Positions 9,599 through 19,774 are shown, counted from the first letter of the stretch. The stretch: 64,000 bases of DNA from Pseudoalteromonas sp. CO133X (GCA_004208945.1 SGPE01000008.1:186001-250000), one strand, 5' to 3'. Notes: generated by a model not told the origin, from the letters alone. Numbers and translations are program-made.

Positions 9599-10480
9599 TT
9601 ATGCCTTTTTTGTGCCGCTCACGCGTGTCCATTCACCTTCAATGGCGATATCATCAAGGACTAAAAATGGGGCATAAACGTCGGCAACAGATTGAGCTTG
9701 CTCTTCTAAAATACCTGACATGGCAATTTTACCATTGGGTTTCAACAATCCTAAAATGACCTCATGAAGCTCTCTTAATGGTTGCGCAAGAATGTTTGCA
9801 ACGACGATGTCAGCGCTAAATTCAGGCTGATCTTCTGGCAAGTAGACTTCAAGTTTGTCGGCCACGCCATTACGCTCTGCATTATCGCGGCTTGCTTCAA
9901 TGGCTTGTGGGTCAATATCGATACCGATCATACGCTCAGCACCTAGTTTTATGGCCGCTATGCCTAAAATACCCGAGCCGCAACCAAAGTCGACCACAGT
10001 TTTACCTGTTAGATCTTGGCTTTCCAGCCACTTCAAACATAGTGCAGTCGTTGCGTGTGTACCTGTACCAAATGCAAGGCCTGGGTCAAGTAATACGTTA
10101 ACAGCGCTAGGATCAGGAATATCTCGCCAACTCGGACAGATCCATAAGCGCTCACCAAATTGAATCGGGTGGAAGTTGTCCATCCACTCACGTTCCCAGT
10201 CTTTGTCTTCAAGTTGTTCAATTTTATATACAAGCTTGTCAGCGAGTGTCGCTTCAGCTTTTAATGTCGACACTACACTGTCCATATCATGGTTAGCGTC
10301 ATACAGGCCAATCACTGTAGTATCAGCCCATAGTTGAACGGTCCCCAGTTTTGGTTCGTAAATCGGGGTGTCTTTTGCATCAACATAAGTCACTGATGCA
10401 CTACCAGTGTCCATCAGTAAATCACTGATCATGTCAGCATTATCAGCGTTTGCATTAATTCGAATTTGGATCCAAGCCAT
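9599..10480 (-). CDS. prmA: Ribosomal protein L11 methyltransferase
   Basis: Trimethylates ribosomal protein L11 using S-adenosylmethionine. 293 residues, as in E. coli. The N-terminal L11-binding domain begins [11 protein letters not shown]. The linker and catalytic domain contain [15 protein letters not shown] and the SAM-binding motif [19 protein letters not shown], then GIDIDPQA and the NILAQPL motif. The ATG at 10480 follows GAGAG. It appears to be a single-gene unit between the rpoD terminator and its own terminator. Confidence 0.97.
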   Translation of the reverse strand: MAWIQIRINANADNADMISDLLMDTGSASVTYVDAKDTPIYEPKLGTVQLWADTTVIGLYDANHDMDSVVSTLKAEATLADKLVYKIEQLEDKDWEREWMDNFHPIQFGERLWICPSWRDIPDPSAVNVLLDPGLAFGTGTHATTALCLKWLESQDLTGKTVVDFGCGSGILGIAAIKLGAERMIGIDIDPQAIEASRDNAERNGVADKLEVYLPEDQPEFSADIVVANILAQPLRELHEVILGLLKPNGKIAMSGILEEQAQSVADVYAPFLVLDDIAIEGEWTRVSGTKKA

Positions 10481-10497
10481 GATAATCTCTCGAATAG

Positions 10498-10523
10498 AAA
10501 AAAGGCCGCAACAGCGGCCTTTT
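10498..10523 (-). terminator. Terminator after rpoD
   Basis: AAAAGGCCGC / GCGGCCTTTT with an AACA loop, 22 bases past the rpoD stop, marks the end of the rpsU-yqeY-dnaG-rpoD operon. Confidence 0.9.
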
Positions 10524-10545
10524 AGTTATTAATAGTGCAGTGTAA

Positions 10546-12405
10546 TTACTTAGCGTCTAAGAAGCTTTTCAGTAAGTCTGAGCGAGAAGGGTGACGTAAT
10601 TTACGTAACGCTTTCGCTTCGATTTGACGAATACGTTCACGTGTTACGTCAAATTGTTTACCTACTTCTTCTAATGTATGGTCTGTGTTCATATCGATAC
10701 CAAAACGCATACGAAGTACTTTCGCTTCACGCGCTGTTAAGCCAGCTAATACGTCATTGGTTGCACCACGTAGCGATTCCATCGTTGCAGAATCAATTGG
10801 CGAATCAATGGTCGTATCTTCAATGAAGTCACCTAAGTGCGAATCTTCATCATCACCGATTGGCGTTTCCATTGAAATAGGCTCTTTCGCGATTTTCAAT
10901 ACCTTACGAATTTTATCTTCAGGCATTAACATACGCTCAGCTAATTCTTCTGGATTAGGTTCGCGGCCCATTTCTTGTAACATTTGACGAGAAATACGAT
11001 TTAGCTTGTTAATCGTTTCTATCATGTGCACAGGAATACGGATAGTACGTGCTTGGTCAGCAATTGAGCGTGTAATTGCTTGACGGATCCACCATGTTGC
11101 ATAAGTTGAGAACTTATAACCACGACGATACTCGAACTTATCAACCGCCTTCATTAGACCAATATTACCTTCTTGAATAAGGTCTAAGAATTGTAGTCCA
11201 CGGTTGGTATATTTTTTCGCAATCGAAATTACAAGACGTAAGTTAGCTTCTACCATTTCCTTTTTCGCACGGCGGGCTTTCGCTTCACCAATGCTCATAC
11301 GGCGGTTGATGTCTTTAATACGTTCAATACTTAAACCAGTACTTTCTTCGATTGCGCTTAATTTTTGGATACAGCGAATGATCTCAGGTTTTACTTCTTC
11401 AAGCTTAACTGAGTGCTTTTCGTTAGCCGCAATTTCAAGGTCGATCCAGCTAGTATCTGTTTCATTATTAGCAAAGTGTTTAACGAACGTTTTCTTAGGA
11501 AGCTTAGCTATTTGAACCGCTTGCTTCATGATAAGACGTTCTTGAACACGCACTCTGTCCATCATTTCGCGCATGTTGTTTACCATGCGGTCAAACTGTT
11601 TTGGAACTAGCTTAAATGTTTTAAATAACTCGCCAATTTCGGTAATAGCAGCTAATGAGTCAGGATGAGAGCGACCTTTTTCTTCAAATGTATCACGCGC
11701 TTTATTATAAAGATCACGTAGATTTTCGAAGTGAATACGTGCTTCTTCAGGATCTGGTCCTGTATCAGCTTCATCATCATCACCGTCGTCATCATCATCA
11801 CTGTCTTCATCATCGCTATCATCGTCTTCTTCGTCTAACTGTTCTTCGTTTAACTCAGAACCGATATGCGTTGCCGAAATTTGTGATTCGTCTTCATTAT
11901 TAGGATCGAAAAAGCCTGAAATAATATCGCTTAAGCGCATTTCTTCAGCTTCAAATTTATCCCACTGCTCGAGTAGGTAAGTAATTGCTTCAGGGTATTC
12001 AGCAACTGAAATCTGAACTTGGTTGATACCTTCTTCGATACGCTTAGCGATTACAATTTCGCCTTCACGTGTAAGTAGTTCAACAGTACCCATTTCACGC
12101 ATGTACATGCGGACAGGGTCAGTTGTTCGACCGATCTCTTTTTCTACAGTCGCAAGTGCAGCGGCCGCGGCTTCTGCTGCGTCTTCGTCTGTCGTTGTTT
12201 CTTGCATCATTAATTCATCGGCATCAGGTGCGTTTTCACTTACCTTGATACCCATATCATTAATCATGCTAATGATATCTTCTACCTGATCTGAGTCGAT
12301 AATGTCTTGTGGAAGGTGATCATTAACTTCTGCAAAAGTTAAATAACCTTGCTCTTTACCTTTTTGAATCAGAAGCTTTAATTGTGACTGAGGAGTTGGA
12401 TCCAT
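10546..12405 (-). CDS. rpoD: Primary sigma factor sigma-70
   Basis: Housekeeping sigma subunit that directs RNA polymerase to -35/-10 promoters. 619 residues. Region 1.1 is at the N-terminus, region 1.2 begins [13 protein letters not shown], and the non-conserved insert contains a very acidic run of Asp and Glu (about residues 190-222). Regions 2.1-2.4 include [27 protein letters not shown] and the -10 recognition and melting segment [13 protein letters not shown]. Region 4.2 has [24 protein letters not shown]. It is the last gene of the macromolecular synthesis operon and is followed by a strong terminator. Confidence 0.98.
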   Translation of the reverse strand: MDPTPQSQLKLLIQKGKEQGYLTFAEVNDHLPQDIIDSDQVEDIISMINDMGIKVSENAPDADELMMQETTTDEDAAEAAAAALATVEKEIGRTTDPVRMYMREMGTVELLTREGEIVIAKRIEEGINQVQISVAEYPEAITYLLEQWDKFEAEEMRLSDIISGFFDPNNEDESQISATHIGSELNEEQLDEEDDDSDDEDSDDDDDGDDDEADTGPDPEEARIHFENLRDLYNKARDTFEEKGRSHPDSLAAITEIGELFKTFKLVPKQFDRMVNNMREMMDRVRVQERLIMKQAVQIAKLPKKTFVKHFANNETDTSWIDLEIAANEKHSVKLEEVKPEIIRCIQKLSAIEESTGLSIERIKDINRRMSIGEAKARRAKKEMVEANLRLVISIAKKYTNRGLQFLDLIQEGNIGLMKAVDKFEYRRGYKFSTYATWWIRQAITRSIADQARTIRIPVHMIETINKLNRISRQMLQEMGREPNPEELAERMLMPEDKIRKVLKIAKEPISMETPIGDDEDSHLGDFIEDTTIDSPIDSATMESLRGATNDVLAGLTAREAKVLRMRFGIDMNTDHTLEEVGKQFDVTRERIRQIEAKALRKLRHPSRSDLLKSFLDAK

Positions 12406-12524
12406 AGAGATTTATTCTTCCACTCTGAAAGTTGATACAACAGGCGCCAGCTCGCTTTATAAGCGAAACGAAAACTAACTAGACGCAGTGAATAGCACAG
12501 TATAACAGCATAATTCAAATCTGA

Positions 12525-14276
12525 CTAGCTGTTGCTGCCTTTTAACGCTTGTGTCAGTAAGTGACACTCAAGACGTTCTTCGCTTGTTAACCCTTGGGTC
12601 TTGTCTTTTATTAATAGGGTCTCTAGTCGATAATTTAAACACTGGTCTTCAATAAATTTAAAAGTATTTTTAAAAACAGTTTCTAAACGATCGTCATTTA
12701 TTTGATGTTGCCAAGTTGCTAATTTAACAAGAGCATCATACTGCGCACTATCACGAAATGACTCAAGAATTTGTGCAGTTGTAATTCCTTGTCGCTCTAG
12801 TGCTAAGTGTTGGATATGTAAAAAAAGTTCGATACCGGCAATTTTCATTTCTGCCAATTCTGGCATATAAGCAATGCTGGTCGCTAAGTGTGGATGTTGC
12901 AATAAAATACCAATAGCTTGGCGCATTGGCGTGATTTTAAATTTACGTTCAATTGCATGTTGCTGCTTTGGTGATTTTACGCGGTTATTTAACTGTTCTC
13001 GCGTTCGACCAATTAAGCGGCCAAGGTGTTCTAAAATATTCTCTTGATAAAAATCACTGGGGATTTTTTCAATCAGTGGCAGGGCATCACTCAGTAATTT
13101 TGCTTTACCCGCATCTTGGGTTAGGTCAACCTCTTGGCTGAGCTTATTAAAGAGCACTTTACTAAAATCATCCGCGTCGTTTAATCGTGCTTCAAAAGCG
13201 TCTTTGCCTTCTTTTTGTACCAGTGAGTCTGGATCTTCACCGTCAGGTAAAAATACAAATTGTAATGACTTTCCATCGGCAAGGTAAGGAAGTGCATTCT
13301 CAAGGGCACGCCAAGCAGCATCGCGACCAGCACGGTCACCATCGTAACAGCAAATTACTTTATCTGTAGTTCTAAATAAAGTGTGCATATGTTCTGCGGT
13401 CGTTGCTGTACCAAGGGCTGCAACGGCATATTCGATACCTTGCTCAGCTAAAGCAACCACGTCCATATAACCTTCAACAATTAAAATATGGTCCAGTTTT
13501 TTATGAGCTTGCTTAGCTTCGTACAAGCCATAAAGTTCAAAACCTTTATGGAAAATACGCGTTTCCGGCGAGTTCAGGTATTTAGGTCCTTGATCCGCTT
13601 GCATAACACGGCCACCAAACGCGATTACCCGACCGCGTTTATCGCGAATAGGGAACATAAGTCGGTCACGGAAGAAGTCAAATTGGCGACCTGGTGACTT
13701 TTCAGATGCGAGTTTTAACTCTACTAGCTGTTCTTTTTGCTCTTTATTGCGACCTAGTTGCTGACATAGTGCTTCCCACTCACTGGGGGCATAGCCAATC
13801 ATGAATTTTTTTGCCGTTTCGCCACTTAAACCACGACCTTTAATATAATCAATCACGGTTTTAGAACTAGCATGGTGCTTTAATTGATGCTGATAAAAGC
13901 GTGCAGCATGGAGCATTAAATCGTAATCAGAGCGCTTTTGTTCAGCGGTACGTTGCGGGCCTGAACTTGTGCCTTGCTCGCGAGGTACGTCTAAATTAAG
14001 CATACTTGCTAATTCTTCAATAGCATCAACAAATTCTAGTTTGTCATATTCCATGACAAATGAAATGGCATTACCATTGGCACCACAACCAAAGCAATGA
14101 TAAAACTGTTTATCTTGGGAGACGGTAAAAGAGGGGGTTTTTTCGTTATGAAAAGGACAACAAGCTTGGTAGTCTTTTCCCGCTTTTTTTAGGCCAACTT
14201 TTGAATCAATTAACTCAACAATATCGGTACGAGCGAGTAAATCATCAATAAACTGTCGAGGGATTTTTCCGGCCAT
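12525..14276 (-). CDS. dnaG: DNA primase
   Basis: Synthesises RNA primers for replication. 583 residues from the ATG at 14276, chosen because the protein then begins MAGKIPRQFIDDLLARTD like E. coli DnaG; an upstream extension of 18 codons has no homology pattern. The zinc-binding domain has Cys40, His43, Cys61 and Cys64 (CCPFHNEKTPSF, YHCFGCG). The TOPRIM core includes ILIVEGYMDVVAL near residue 265 and CYDGDRAGRDAA. The C-terminal helicase-binding domain (from about residue 440) is less conserved. It lies between yqeY and rpoD in the operon. Confidence 0.97.
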   Translation of the reverse strand: MAGKIPRQFIDDLLARTDIVELIDSKVGLKKAGKDYQACCPFHNEKTPSFTVSQDKQFYHCFGCGANGNAISFVMEYDKLEFVDAIEELASMLNLDVPREQGTSSGPQRTAEQKRSDYDLMLHAARFYQHQLKHHASSKTVIDYIKGRGLSGETAKKFMIGYAPSEWEALCQQLGRNKEQKEQLVELKLASEKSPGRQFDFFRDRLMFPIRDKRGRVIAFGGRVMQADQGPKYLNSPETRIFHKGFELYGLYEAKQAHKKLDHILIVEGYMDVVALAEQGIEYAVAALGTATTAEHMHTLFRTTDKVICCYDGDRAGRDAAWRALENALPYLADGKSLQFVFLPDGEDPDSLVQKEGKDAFEARLNDADDFSKVLFNKLSQEVDLTQDAGKAKLLSDALPLIEKIPSDFYQENILEHLGRLIGRTREQLNNRVKSPKQQHAIERKFKITPMRQAIGILLQHPHLATSIAYMPELAEMKIAGIELFLHIQHLALERQGITTAQILESFRDSAQYDALVKLATWQHQINDDRLETVFKNTFKFIEDQCLNYRLETLLIKDKTQGLTSEERLECHLLTQALKGSNS

Positions 14277-14354
14277 GGCTGTTGTTTTTTCCTGCACTAT
14301 TTTTGCATTTAAAGTAAGATTTGAACACAAAAGGTGATTATATAAAAGCTCAAA

Positions 14355-14387
14355 AGCAAGAAACCGAGCACTAGGCTCGGTTTGCTT
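14355..14387 (-). terminator. Hairpin between yqeY and dnaG
   Basis: AAACCGAGC / GCTCGGTTT with an ACTAG-type loop, extended by AAGCAAG and GCTTG. On the minus strand it is followed by CTTGCTTTT. It lies between yqeY and dnaG and probably acts as a partial terminator that lowers primase output relative to S21, as is known for the E. coli operon. Confidence 0.7.
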
Positions 14388-14411
14388 GAATCATACAACT
14401 GTATGTGGGGG

Positions 14412-14858
14412 TTAGGCAGTTAATCGTTGCTTGATTAAGCCAGAAATCTTACCTAAATCGGCACGACCTTCAGCTTTGCTTTTGATCACTCCCATTACCT
14501 TACCCATGTCTTGCATACCCGCTGCATTTGTATCAGCAATAGCCGAGTCAATAAGTGCTATGATTTCTTCTTCACTCAATTGTTGAGGTAAGAATTCTTC
14601 AAGAGCTTTAATCTCATTGGCTTCAATTTCAGCTAAATCTTCACGACCCGCATCAATATACTGGGTGTAAGAGTCGCGACGCTGTTTTACAAGCTTCACT
14701 AAAACAGCGGTAATACCGTCGTCGTCTAGCGTGATTTGCTCGTCAATTTCACGTTGCTTGATAGCAGCAAGTACCATGCGGATAGGCTTAAGACGTTCTT
14801 TGTCTTTTGCCTTCATCGCATCTTTTTGCGCATCTTTTAGCGTTAATAAAAGGCTCAT
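14412..14858 (-). CDS. yqeY: GatB/YqeY domain protein
   Basis: A 148-residue free-standing YqeY protein, related to the tail domain of the GatB amidotransferase subunit, which binds tRNA. The family features LKDAQKDAMKAKDKERL, IKQREIDEQI, EFLPQQLSEEEI and the glycine-rich end MGKVMGVIKSKAEGRADLGKISGLIK are all present. Its precise role is not known. It sits 21 bases after rpsU in the rpsU-dnaG-rpoD operon, the usual position in many proteobacteria. Confidence 0.95.
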   Translation of the reverse strand: MSLLLTLKDAQKDAMKAKDKERLKPIRMVLAAIKQREIDEQITLDDDGITAVLVKLVKQRRDSYTQYIDAGREDLAEIEANEIKALEEFLPQQLSEEEIIALIDSAIADTNAAGMQDMGKVMGVIKSKAEGRADLGKISGLIKQRLTA

Positions 14859-14879
14859 TTATACAAGACCAAATACTGA

Positions 14880-15095
14880 TTAGTATAATTTAACGCGACG
14901 TGCGTTATCGCGAGAAAGCTTCTTCATGTGACGCTTTACTGCAGCAGCTTTTTTACGCTTACGCTCAGCTGTTGGTTTTTCATAGTGCTCGCGACGACGA
15001 ACTTCTGAAAGGATACCTGCTTTTTCACATGAACGCTTGAAGCGACGAAGTGCTACGTCAAACGGTTCGTTCTCTCTTACTTTAATTACTGGCAT
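14880..15095 (-). CDS. rpsU: 30S ribosomal protein S21
   Basis: A 71-residue, strongly basic small-subunit protein required for efficient initiation. The sequence is nearly that of E. coli: [20 protein letters not shown] at the start and [14 protein letters not shown] at the end. First gene of the macromolecular synthesis operon, with AGGTAGGTG before the ATG. Confidence 0.99.
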
Positions 15096-15173
15096 TAAAA
15101 ATTCACCTACCTAAATAATGAGCGTTGCTCAAGTTGATCGAATAACGATCAAGTGGTTCAAAAATGGTGCGGT

Positions 15174-15203
15174 ATTGTAATCCGAAGCAACACCACATGT
15201 AAA
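15174..15203 (-). promoter_or_regulatory. Candidate promoter of rpsU-yqeY-dnaG-rpoD
   Basis: On the minus strand TTTACA (15203-15198) and TACAAT (15179-15174) are separated by 18 bases, ending about 80 bases before the rpsU ATG. Five of six bases match consensus in each box. Inferred from position and match only. Confidence 0.5.
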
Positions 15204-15240
15204 GGATAATATTAACAGAAACTAGGATGGCAAAACAGCG

Positions 15241-15858
15241 TTAATTTGCCGCGCGTTGATACAAGCGACAAATTACTTGCCCTGCTGATTTTTCTTTTAG
15301 TAGCAACCAGTTACTAGGAGTTTCTAGGCTTTTTAGTTCGCTTTCAACTTCCACATAAATTAACGCTTGCTCAGTTAACCATTGATTTGATTCGAGTAAT
15401 AAACAACTTTTTTCGGCCAAGTTTTGGCGAAAAGGTGGGTCAACAAAAACTAGATCAAACTTTTTATTTTTATCATTATTATCTAAAAGCGCTAGGCTAT
15501 TGCCCTGTTTTACAGTGGCATTATCAAGTTGCAAAGTGGCTATGTTGTTGTTTAGCTGTGCTGCTGCGCTTTTATCAAGCTCAAAAAAGACCGTATGTGC
15601 CGCAAACCGAGAAAGCGCTTCAAAACCAAGCCCTCCAGATCCTGCATAGCAATCGAGTACGTTTGCACCTCGGGTATCTTGCATTAACCAATTAAACACG
15701 GTTTCTTTTATTCGATCCGTTGTTGGGCGTAAGCCTTGTACATCTTTGACCGGAAGTTTTCTACCGCGAAATTGACCGCTAATGATGCGAATAAAGCCAT
15801 TGCTTGACTTATTGCTTGTCGCTTTAATTTGGCGATTAGGTGTTGATTTTTTTCTCAT
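15241..15858 (-). CDS. rsmD: 16S rRNA (guanine966-N2)-methyltransferase
   Basis: Methylates G966 of 16S rRNA during small-subunit assembly. 205 residues. After a basic N-terminal tail, the family opening IRIISGQFRGRKLPV is followed by LRPTTDRIKETVFNWL, the SAM motif NVLDCYAGSGGLGFEALSR and the catalytic VFVDPPF. It diverges from ftsY with 211 bases between them, the common rsmD/ftsY arrangement in gammaproteobacteria. Confidence 0.97.
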   Translation of the reverse strand: MRKKSTPNRQIKATSNKSSNGFIRIISGQFRGRKLPVKDVQGLRPTTDRIKETVFNWLMQDTRGANVLDCYAGSGGLGFEALSRFAAHTVFFELDKSAAAQLNNNIATLQLDNATVKQGNSLALLDNNDKNKKFDLVFVDPPFRQNLAEKSCLLLESNQWLTEQALIYVEVESELKSLETPSNWLLLKEKSAGQVICRLYQRAAN

Positions 15859-16069
15859 TTAACTCACTAATAAATGGTAACTGATACCTAGCTCAGATAA
15901 TATTGTGCTTTATAGCTAGTGTGTCATTTTTCTACTGCACTAAAAGTGTTACTATTAGTGTCTTAGCGATAGATGGTACCCGTTTTGGTTTGGCTGAAAG
16001 TAGCTGAACTATCACCAACCTATTATTCATGTAAGTTTATCAGATTTTTATAAGTGGTTATTAGCAAGT

Positions 16070-18028
16070 ATGGCAAAAAAAAATAAATTCTTGTCTTGGT
16101 TTGGTTTTGGCAAATCAGAAAAACAACAAACAGAGCAAGCAGCAAAAGAGGCTGATAACCAAAAGCAATTAGAAAAACAACAGCGTATTGAAGCCGAAAA
16201 AGCGGAAGCTGAACGCTTAGAGCAAGAGCGTATTGCAGCTGAAAAAGCGGAAACTGAACGTTTAGAACAAGAGCGTATTGCAGCCGAAAAAGCGGAAACT
16301 GAGCGTTTAGCTCAAGAGCAGCAAGCGGTAGAGCAAGAAGCCGCAATGAAATTAGAGCAAGAACGCGTTGCTGTAGAAAAGGCGCAGCGTGAAGCTGAGC
16401 AAGCTGCTGCAGAAAAGGCAGAAGCAGAGCGTTTAGAACAAGAGCGTATTGCAGCAGAAAAGGCAGAAGCAGAGCGTTTAGCTCAAGAGCAGCAAGCGGC
16501 AGAGCAAGAGCGCCGTGAACAACAAGCTCGTCTTGCTGAGCAAGAAGCTGCAATGAAATTAGAACAGGAACGCGTTGCTGCTGAAAAGGCGCAGCGTGAA
16601 GCTGAGCAAGCTGCTGCAGAAAAGGCAGAGGCTGAACGTTTAGAGCAAGAACGCATTGCAGCGGAAAAGGCAGAAGCAGAGCGTTTAGCTCAAGAGCTGC
16701 AAGCGGCAGAGCAAGAGCGCCGTGAACAACAAGCTCGTCTTGCTGAGCAAGAAGCCGCAATGAAATTAGAGCAAGAACGCGTTGCCGCTGAAAAGGCACA
16801 GCGTGAAGCTGAGCAGGCAGAAGCAGAGCGTTTAGAACAAGAACGTATTGCGGCAGAAAAGGCAGAGGCTGAGCGTTTAGAGCAAGAGCGTATTGCTGCA
16901 GAAAAGGCAGAAGCGGAACGTTTAGAGCAAGAACGCATTGCTGCAGAAAAGGCAGAAGCTGAGCGTTTAGAGCAAGAGCGCATTGCTGCAGAAAAGGCAG
17001 AAGCTGAACGTTTAGATCAAGAACGGATCGCAGCTGAAGAGGCTGAGCGTGTAGAGCAAGAGAAAGCTGCACAAGCCGCAGCTGAAAAACCAAAGAAAGA
17101 AGGTTTCTTCGCACGCCTTAAAAAAGGTCTATTAAAAACTCGCGTTAATATTGGCTCTGGCTTTGCCTCTATCTTTAGCGGTAAGAAAATAGACGATGAG
17201 TTATTCGAAGAACTAGAAACACAGTTATTAACAGCAGATTTAGGTGTTGATACAACAATGAAGTTGATTGATAACCTAACTGATGCAGCGGATCGTAAGC
17301 AGTTAAAAGATGGTGATGCTCTTTATGAGTTAATGAAGCAAGAAATGGCTGATATGCTTAAAACTGCTGAGCAGCCGTTGGTTGTATCAGGTGATAAAAA
17401 GCCATTTGTGATCTTAATGGTGGGTGTCAATGGCGTTGGTAAAACAACGACTATCGGTAAACTTGCGAAGCAATTCCAAAATGAAGGTAAGTCGGTCATG
17501 TTAGCCGCAGGTGATACCTTCCGTGCTGCAGCTGTTGAGCAGCTACAAGTATGGGGTGAGCGTAACAGCATTCCGGTCATTGCTCAGCACACTGGCGCAG
17601 ACAGTGCCTCAGTTGTATTTGATGCTTTTCAAGCGGCAAAAGCACGTAATGTAGATGTGTTAATCGCTGATACAGCAGGGCGTTTGCAAAATAAAGATAA
17701 CCTTATGCAAGAGCTTGAAAAAATAGCCCGCGTAATGAAAAAAATAGACCCTGATGCACCGCATGAAGTAATGTTAACAATTGATGCGGGTACGGGTCAG
17801 AATGCGATTAGCCAAGTAAAACTTTTTAATGAATGCGTTGGTTTAACCGGTATCACATTATCTAAGTTAGATGGCACGGCAAAAGGTGGAGTCATCTTTG
17901 CTGTAGCAGATAAGTTTAATATTCCAATTCGTTACATAGGTGTTGGTGAAGGAATTGACGACCTTCGCACCTTTAACAGTAATGACTTCATTGATGCGCT
18001 GTTTAGCCAAGATGAGGACGATGCATAA
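16070..18028 (+). CDS. ftsY: Signal recognition particle receptor FtsY with repeat-built N-terminal coiled coil
   Basis: Membrane-associated GTPase that docks ribosome-nascent chain-SRP complexes at the Sec translocon. 652 residues, much longer than E. coli FtsY (497). A short [14 protein letters not shown] start, which resembles the lipid-binding first helix, is followed by an A domain (about 40-340) made almost wholly of Glu/Ala/Lys/Arg repeats predicted to be coiled coil. The NG domain starts near residue 343. It has G1 at 452-459 (GVNGVGKT), [17 protein letters not shown] at 534-538 and the [10 protein letters not shown] guanine-specificity and closing region. A terminator hairpin separates it from ftsE. 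Confidence 0.98.
   Translation: MAKKNKFLSWFGFGKSEKQQTEQAAKEADNQKQLEKQQRIEAEKAEAERLEQERIAAEKAETERLEQERIAAEKAETERLAQEQQAVEQEAAMKLEQERVAVEKAQREAEQAAAEKAEAERLEQERIAAEKAEAERLAQEQQAAEQERREQQARLAEQEAAMKLEQERVAAEKAQREAEQAAAEKAEAERLEQERIAAEKAEAERLAQELQAAEQERREQQARLAEQEAAMKLEQERVAAEKAQREAEQAEAERLEQERIAAEKAEAERLEQERIAAEKAEAERLEQERIAAEKAEAERLEQERIAAEKAEAERLDQERIAAEEAERVEQEKAAQAAAEKPKKEGFFARLKKGLLKTRVNIGSGFASIFSGKKIDDELFEELETQLLTADLGVDTTMKLIDNLTDAADRKQLKDGDALYELMKQEMADMLKTAEQPLVVSGDKKPFVILMVGVNGVGKTTTIGKLAKQFQNEGKSVMLAAGDTFRAAAVEQLQVWGERNSIPVIAQHTGADSASVVFDAFQAAKARNVDVLIADTAGRLQNKDNLMQELEKIARVMKKIDPDAPHEVMLTIDAGTGQNAISQVKLFNECVGLTGITLSKLDGTAKGGVIFAVADKFNIPIRYIGVGEGIDDLRTFNSNDFIDALFSQDEDDA
16190..17029 (+). 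repeat. Tandem coding repeats in ftsY (45-base and 207-base units)
   Basis: Residues 41-320 of FtsY are built from a 15-residue unit, [15 protein letters not shown], with variants. Residues 261-320 (16850-17029) hold four uninterrupted copies; the last reads LDQ for LEQ. Residues 105-173 and 174-242 (16382-16588 and 16589-16795) form a 69-residue tandem duplication differing by one residue (EQQ against ELQ). The length is likely to vary between strains and short reads may collapse it. Confidence 0.93.
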
Positions 18029-18034
18029 CTAATT

Positions 18035-18058
18035 AAAAAGGGAGTTAACTCCCTTTTT
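18035..18058 (+). terminator. Terminator between ftsY and ftsE
   Basis: AAAAAGGGAG-TTAA-CTCCCTTTTT, a symmetrical hairpin 6 bases after the ftsY stop. It suggests that ftsE-ftsX is partly uncoupled from ftsY transcription. Confidence 0.85.
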
Positions 18059-18083
18059 AGCTGTAAGATGATTGATAATTAAA

Positions 18084-18761
18084 ATGATAAATTTTCAGCA
18101 AGTCAGTAAAACCTATCCGGGGGGCCACCGTGCCCTTGAAAAAGTCAGCTTTCATATTAAGCCTGGCGAGCTTGCTTTTTTAACAGGCCATAGTGGTGCT
18201 GGTAAAAGTACTTTGTTAAAGCTCATTAGCCTCATGGAGCGCCCATCAGCAGGGCAGGTACTAATAAATGGTGTGGATTTAAATGCCGTTAAATCACGCC
18301 AGGTCCCGTATATTCGTCGTGATATTGGTATTATTTTTCAGAACCATCGCCTTTTAGAGCGTTATTCTGTATTTGATAACGTTGCCTTACCACTTGTGAT
18401 TGAAGGAACGCATCACAAGCAAATTGCTAAACGTGTTCATGGTGCACTGGATAAGGTTGGCTTGCTCGATAAGGCTAAATGTAGTCCTGCTACTTTATCT
18501 GGTGGTGAGCAACAGCGTGTAGGGATCGCCAGAGCGATTGTTAATTCGCCACCAATTTTATTAGCTGATGAACCAACAGGTAATTTAGATCCTGAGCTTT
18601 CAATGGATATCCTGCGCTTATTCGAGGATTTTAACCACCATGGTACAACAGTATTAATTGCAACTCATGATATTGGTTTGATTGCGCGTATGCGCTACCG
18701 CAGCCTCACGTTAAAGGATGGTCGAATGATTCAAGATCCGTTAGCGGAGGAAACACTATGA
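18084..18761 (+). CDS. ftsE: Cell division ATP-binding protein FtsE
   Basis: ABC-type ATPase that with FtsX activates peptidoglycan amidases at the septum. 225 residues from the ATG at 18084, chosen because E. coli FtsE begins in register (MIRFEHVSK against MINFQQVSK here); a TTG four codons upstream has no support. Walker A is GHSGAGKST, the Q-loop is IIFQNHRLL, the signature is LSGGEQQRVGIARA, Walker B is ILLADEPTGNLD, and the switch His is in IATHDI. It overlaps ftsX by four bases (ATGA). Confidence 0.97.
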   Translation: MINFQQVSKTYPGGHRALEKVSFHIKPGELAFLTGHSGAGKSTLLKLISLMERPSAGQVLINGVDLNAVKSRQVPYIRRDIGIIFQNHRLLERYSVFDNVALPLVIEGTHHKQIAKRVHGALDKVGLLDKAKCSPATLSGGEQQRVGIARAIVNSPPILLADEPTGNLDPELSMDILRLFEDFNHHGTTVLIATHDIGLIARMRYRSLTLKDGRMIQDPLAEETL

Positions 18762-19744
18762 GTTTATTATTCAAAAGTCGCTCAAGCCAAACAGAGGGAC
18801 AACAAAAATCATTTTTTGCTTCGCCTTACTTTTTTATAATGAACCTTATTCGACAAGGTGTGCATAGTTTAGGTGAAATGTGGCGAACACCTCTTGCATC
18901 ATTGATGACGATTGCTGTTTTAGGCTTGAGTTTAACTTTACCTGCCACTTTGTATTTAGTGGTTAAAAATGTATCTCAAGTGAGTAGTGGTTTTGAAGAA
19001 GCGGCAGAAATTTCGTTGTTTGTTAAAGAAAGTATGACTCAGCAACAAACGCAGACCCTAGTGAAGCGTTTAGCTCTTTATCCTGAAATCGATAAAGTGG
19101 AGTTTATTTCAAAAGGGGACGCACTAACTGAGTTTAAACAGGTATCTGGTTTTGGCCAAGCACTGGAATACCTTGATGCAAATCCACTGCCTGATGTTGT
19201 TATCGTTACGCCCACCATTCGTCACCGTCAACCTAATGCAGCAGAGCAATTACTTAAAAAACTAGAGGCTGAGCGTGAGGTTGATTTTGGTAAGCTTGAT
19301 ATCGCGTGGCTCGAGCGTTTGAATGCGCTATTAAGTTTATTAAAAGAGAGCGTAATCACTATTGCCCTACTATTATTAACCTCTGTTACTTTAATCATTG
19401 GTAATACTATCCGCTTATCAATAATGGACAAAAAAGAAGAAATTCAAGTGATGAAGCTAGTCGGTGCGACAAATACCTTTATTCATGCGCCATTTTTATG
19501 GACAGGGGTTTGGTACGGTATTATTGGTGGTTTGTTCTCTTTTATTTGTGTTGCTTTAATGATGTGGTGGCTAGGCAGTGCGGTTAGTGAAGTGGCGGGC
19601 GTCTATGAAACCAGCTTTGATTTAATCGGTCTGACAATGTCGGAATTCGGCGTTTTAGTTGCACTTGCAACAGCACTCGGCTTTATCGGGTCTTACTTAT
19701 CAGTTAGCCGCTATATAAAAGAAATAGAACCCGATAAAGTATAA
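18758..19744 (+). CDS. ftsX: Cell division protein FtsX
   Basis: Inner-membrane partner of FtsE; carries ATP-driven conformational change to periplasmic amidase activators. 328 residues. A cytoplasmic N-terminal stretch is followed by a first membrane helix (about 50-72), a periplasmic domain (about 75-195) and three further helices near 198-220, 247-270 and 295-318, the classic FtsX plan. The segment MDKKEEIQVMKLVGATN is a family hallmark. Translationally coupled to ftsE through an ATGA overlap. Confidence 0.96.
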   Translation: MSLLFKSRSSQTEGQQKSFFASPYFFIMNLIRQGVHSLGEMWRTPLASLMTIAVLGLSLTLPATLYLVVKNVSQVSSGFEEAAEISLFVKESMTQQQTQTLVKRLALYPEIDKVEFISKGDALTEFKQVSGFGQALEYLDANPLPDVVIVTPTIRHRQPNAAEQLLKKLEAEREVDFGKLDIAWLERLNALLSLLKESVITIALLLLTSVTLIIGNTIRLSIMDKKEEIQVMKLVGATNTFIHAPFLWTGVWYGIIGGLFSFICVALMMWWLGSAVSEVAGVYETSFDLIGLTMSEFGVLVALATALGFIGSYLSVSRYIKEIEPDKV

Positions 19745-19750
19745 CAATAA

Positions 19751-19774
19751 AGTGTAACAATTCGTTGTTACACT
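19751..19774 (+). terminator. Hairpin after ftsX
   Basis: AGTGTAACAA-TTCG-TTGTTACACT, a perfect 10-base stem with a stable UUCG-type loop, 6 bases after the ftsX stop. There is no clear T-run downstream, so it may act as an mRNA 3' end or a weak terminator. Confidence 0.5.

Noticed and set aside
16190..17029. Possible CRISPR-like or VNTR array
   Set aside because: The repeats are in frame, vary by synonymous changes and have no spacers; they code the FtsY coiled coil.
16023..17114. A 363-codon minus-strand reading frame opposite ftsY, rich in Leu and Ala
   Set aside because: It is the antisense shadow of the ftsY repeats; low-complexity, no ribosome binding site or family match.
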